NCBI GenBank assembly: GCA_036677145.1
Contig: JAKFFF010000053.1
Coordinates: 1-64,000, forward strand
Direction: 5' to 3'
Origin: CADEED01 sp036677145
Lineage (GTDB): Bacteria; Pseudomonadota; Gammaproteobacteria; Steroidobacterales; Steroidobacteraceae
DNA length: 64,000 bases
The notes under the pieces were generated by a model that worked only from the letters and a program-made list of their open reading frames with translations, did not search any database and was not told where the DNA came from. Each line of letters opens with the position of its first letter. Within the stretch, counting starts at the first letter, position 1. The position numbers and the translations under genes were made by a program. Shown here piece after piece: positions 63,723 to 64,000 of this stretch.

Positions 63723-64000
63723 ATGAATCTGGGTCTCGTAGTGCTGATCGGCGGAGTTCTGGCGGCGGTGGCCGGCGTCGTCGTGTGGGTGCGCGCCACG
63801 CGCGCCAAGCCGGAGCCGGTCGATCCGATCGCTTCGACCACGGGCTCGAACCGCACGCTCACGGGTGGACGGCCGGGCGACAGCAGCGCGAGTTTCAACT
63901 GGAGCGAATCTCTGCGCCGCTTCGTCGCGTATGCGCTCGACGACGTGCCGCGAGAAACGCTGAGTCGCGCGCCGGATCCGGAGCACGCGCCGGTGTTCCA
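63723..64000 (+). CDS. Membrane-anchored protein, unknown (3' end outside window)
   Basis: The ATG at 63723 opens a frame of 92 codons that is still open at base 64000. It starts with one hydrophobic helix (LGLVVLIGGVLAAVAGVVVWVRA), then a Ser/Gly/Pro-rich linker and an Arg-rich segment (SLRRFVAYALDDVPRETL). Composition and third-position G+C fit coding. Too little is visible to name it. Confidence 0.6.
   Translation, partial: MNLGLVVLIGGVLAAVAGVVVWVRATRAKPEPVDPIASTTGSNRTLTGGRPGDSSASFNWSESLRRFVAYALDDVPRETLSRAPDPEHAPVF

Noticed and set aside
1..64000. tRNA, rRNA, CRISPR, insertion sequence or phage genes
   Set aside because: No cloverleaf, rRNA block, regular repeat-spacer array, transposase or integrase motif could be found in either strand.

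Overview
The window is about 64 kb of gap-free, G+C-rich chromosome from a Gram-negative bacterium. Evidence for this includes two TonB-dependent receptors, an outer-membrane-type lipoprotein protease, many Tat or Sec signal peptides, a GlyGly-CTERM tail (a rhombosortase substrate signal found mainly in Gammaproteobacteria) and a FemAB-like protein of the exosortase/PEP-CTERM type. The mix of lipases, glycosidases, S9/M1/M48/M49 peptidases and molybdenum hydroxylases suggests a free-living gammaproteobacterium of the Steroidobacterales/Xanthomonadales kind; this is inference, since no rRNA or marker gene is present. I see no tRNA, rRNA, CRISPR array, transposase, integrase or phage gene.

Layout. 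0-8.6 kb: the 3' end of a large secreted ELW-repeat protein, a membrane diguanylate cyclase, an unusual zinc-ribbon SDR, an uncharacterised exported protein, a GFA-family protein and a serine hydrolase. 8.6-15.1 kb: an AraC regulator divergent from a two-subunit molybdenum hydroxylase, then an M49-like metallopeptidase overlapping an NTF2-like protein. 15.1-24.4 kb: a TonB receptor, an unexplained 390-bp gap, a small ORF, SodC, an HDOD protein, a GH39-like hydrolase/epimerase pair, a CAP-domain protein and a PhoX/DUF839 protein with a clear terminator. 24.5-33 kb: a BepA-like M48-TPR protease, a Bax-inhibitor-like membrane protein, three overlapping small genes of unknown function, and a TonB receptor/S9 peptidase pair. 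33-46 kb: two paralogous secreted lipase-like hydrolases flank a FemAB-like protein, a baeRF-type protein and a minus-strand operon (transglutaminase, circularly permuted ATP-grasp, alpha-E, M1 aminopeptidase) with a divergent glutaminase. 46-53.7 kb: an MFS exporter, a membrane protein with a DUF4124-like tail, a Tat-exported putative glycosidase that seems to start at a CTG, and a second molybdenum hydroxylase pair.

53.8-63.6 kb is the best-resolved system. A minus-strand operon (two DUF1989 proteins, a urea-carboxylase-type enzyme, allophanate hydrolase) diverges from a plus-strand ABC importer (binding protein, permease, ATPase). The shared 383-bp control region reads as two back-to-back sigma-54 (-24/-12) promoters, two GCAC-N7-GTGC NtrC-type dyads plus a weaker third, and a guanidine-I (ykkC) riboswitch on the importer side only. 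With the riboswitch, the cluster is best read as guanidine (not urea) import and assimilation: guanidine -> carboxyguanidine -> allophanate -> ammonia + CO2, under nitrogen control.

Across the whole window the octamer family GTAGNTAG is strongly over-represented for a G+C-rich sequence (at least 28 copies found by eye, 17 of them GTAGATAG). I cannot assign it to any known function.
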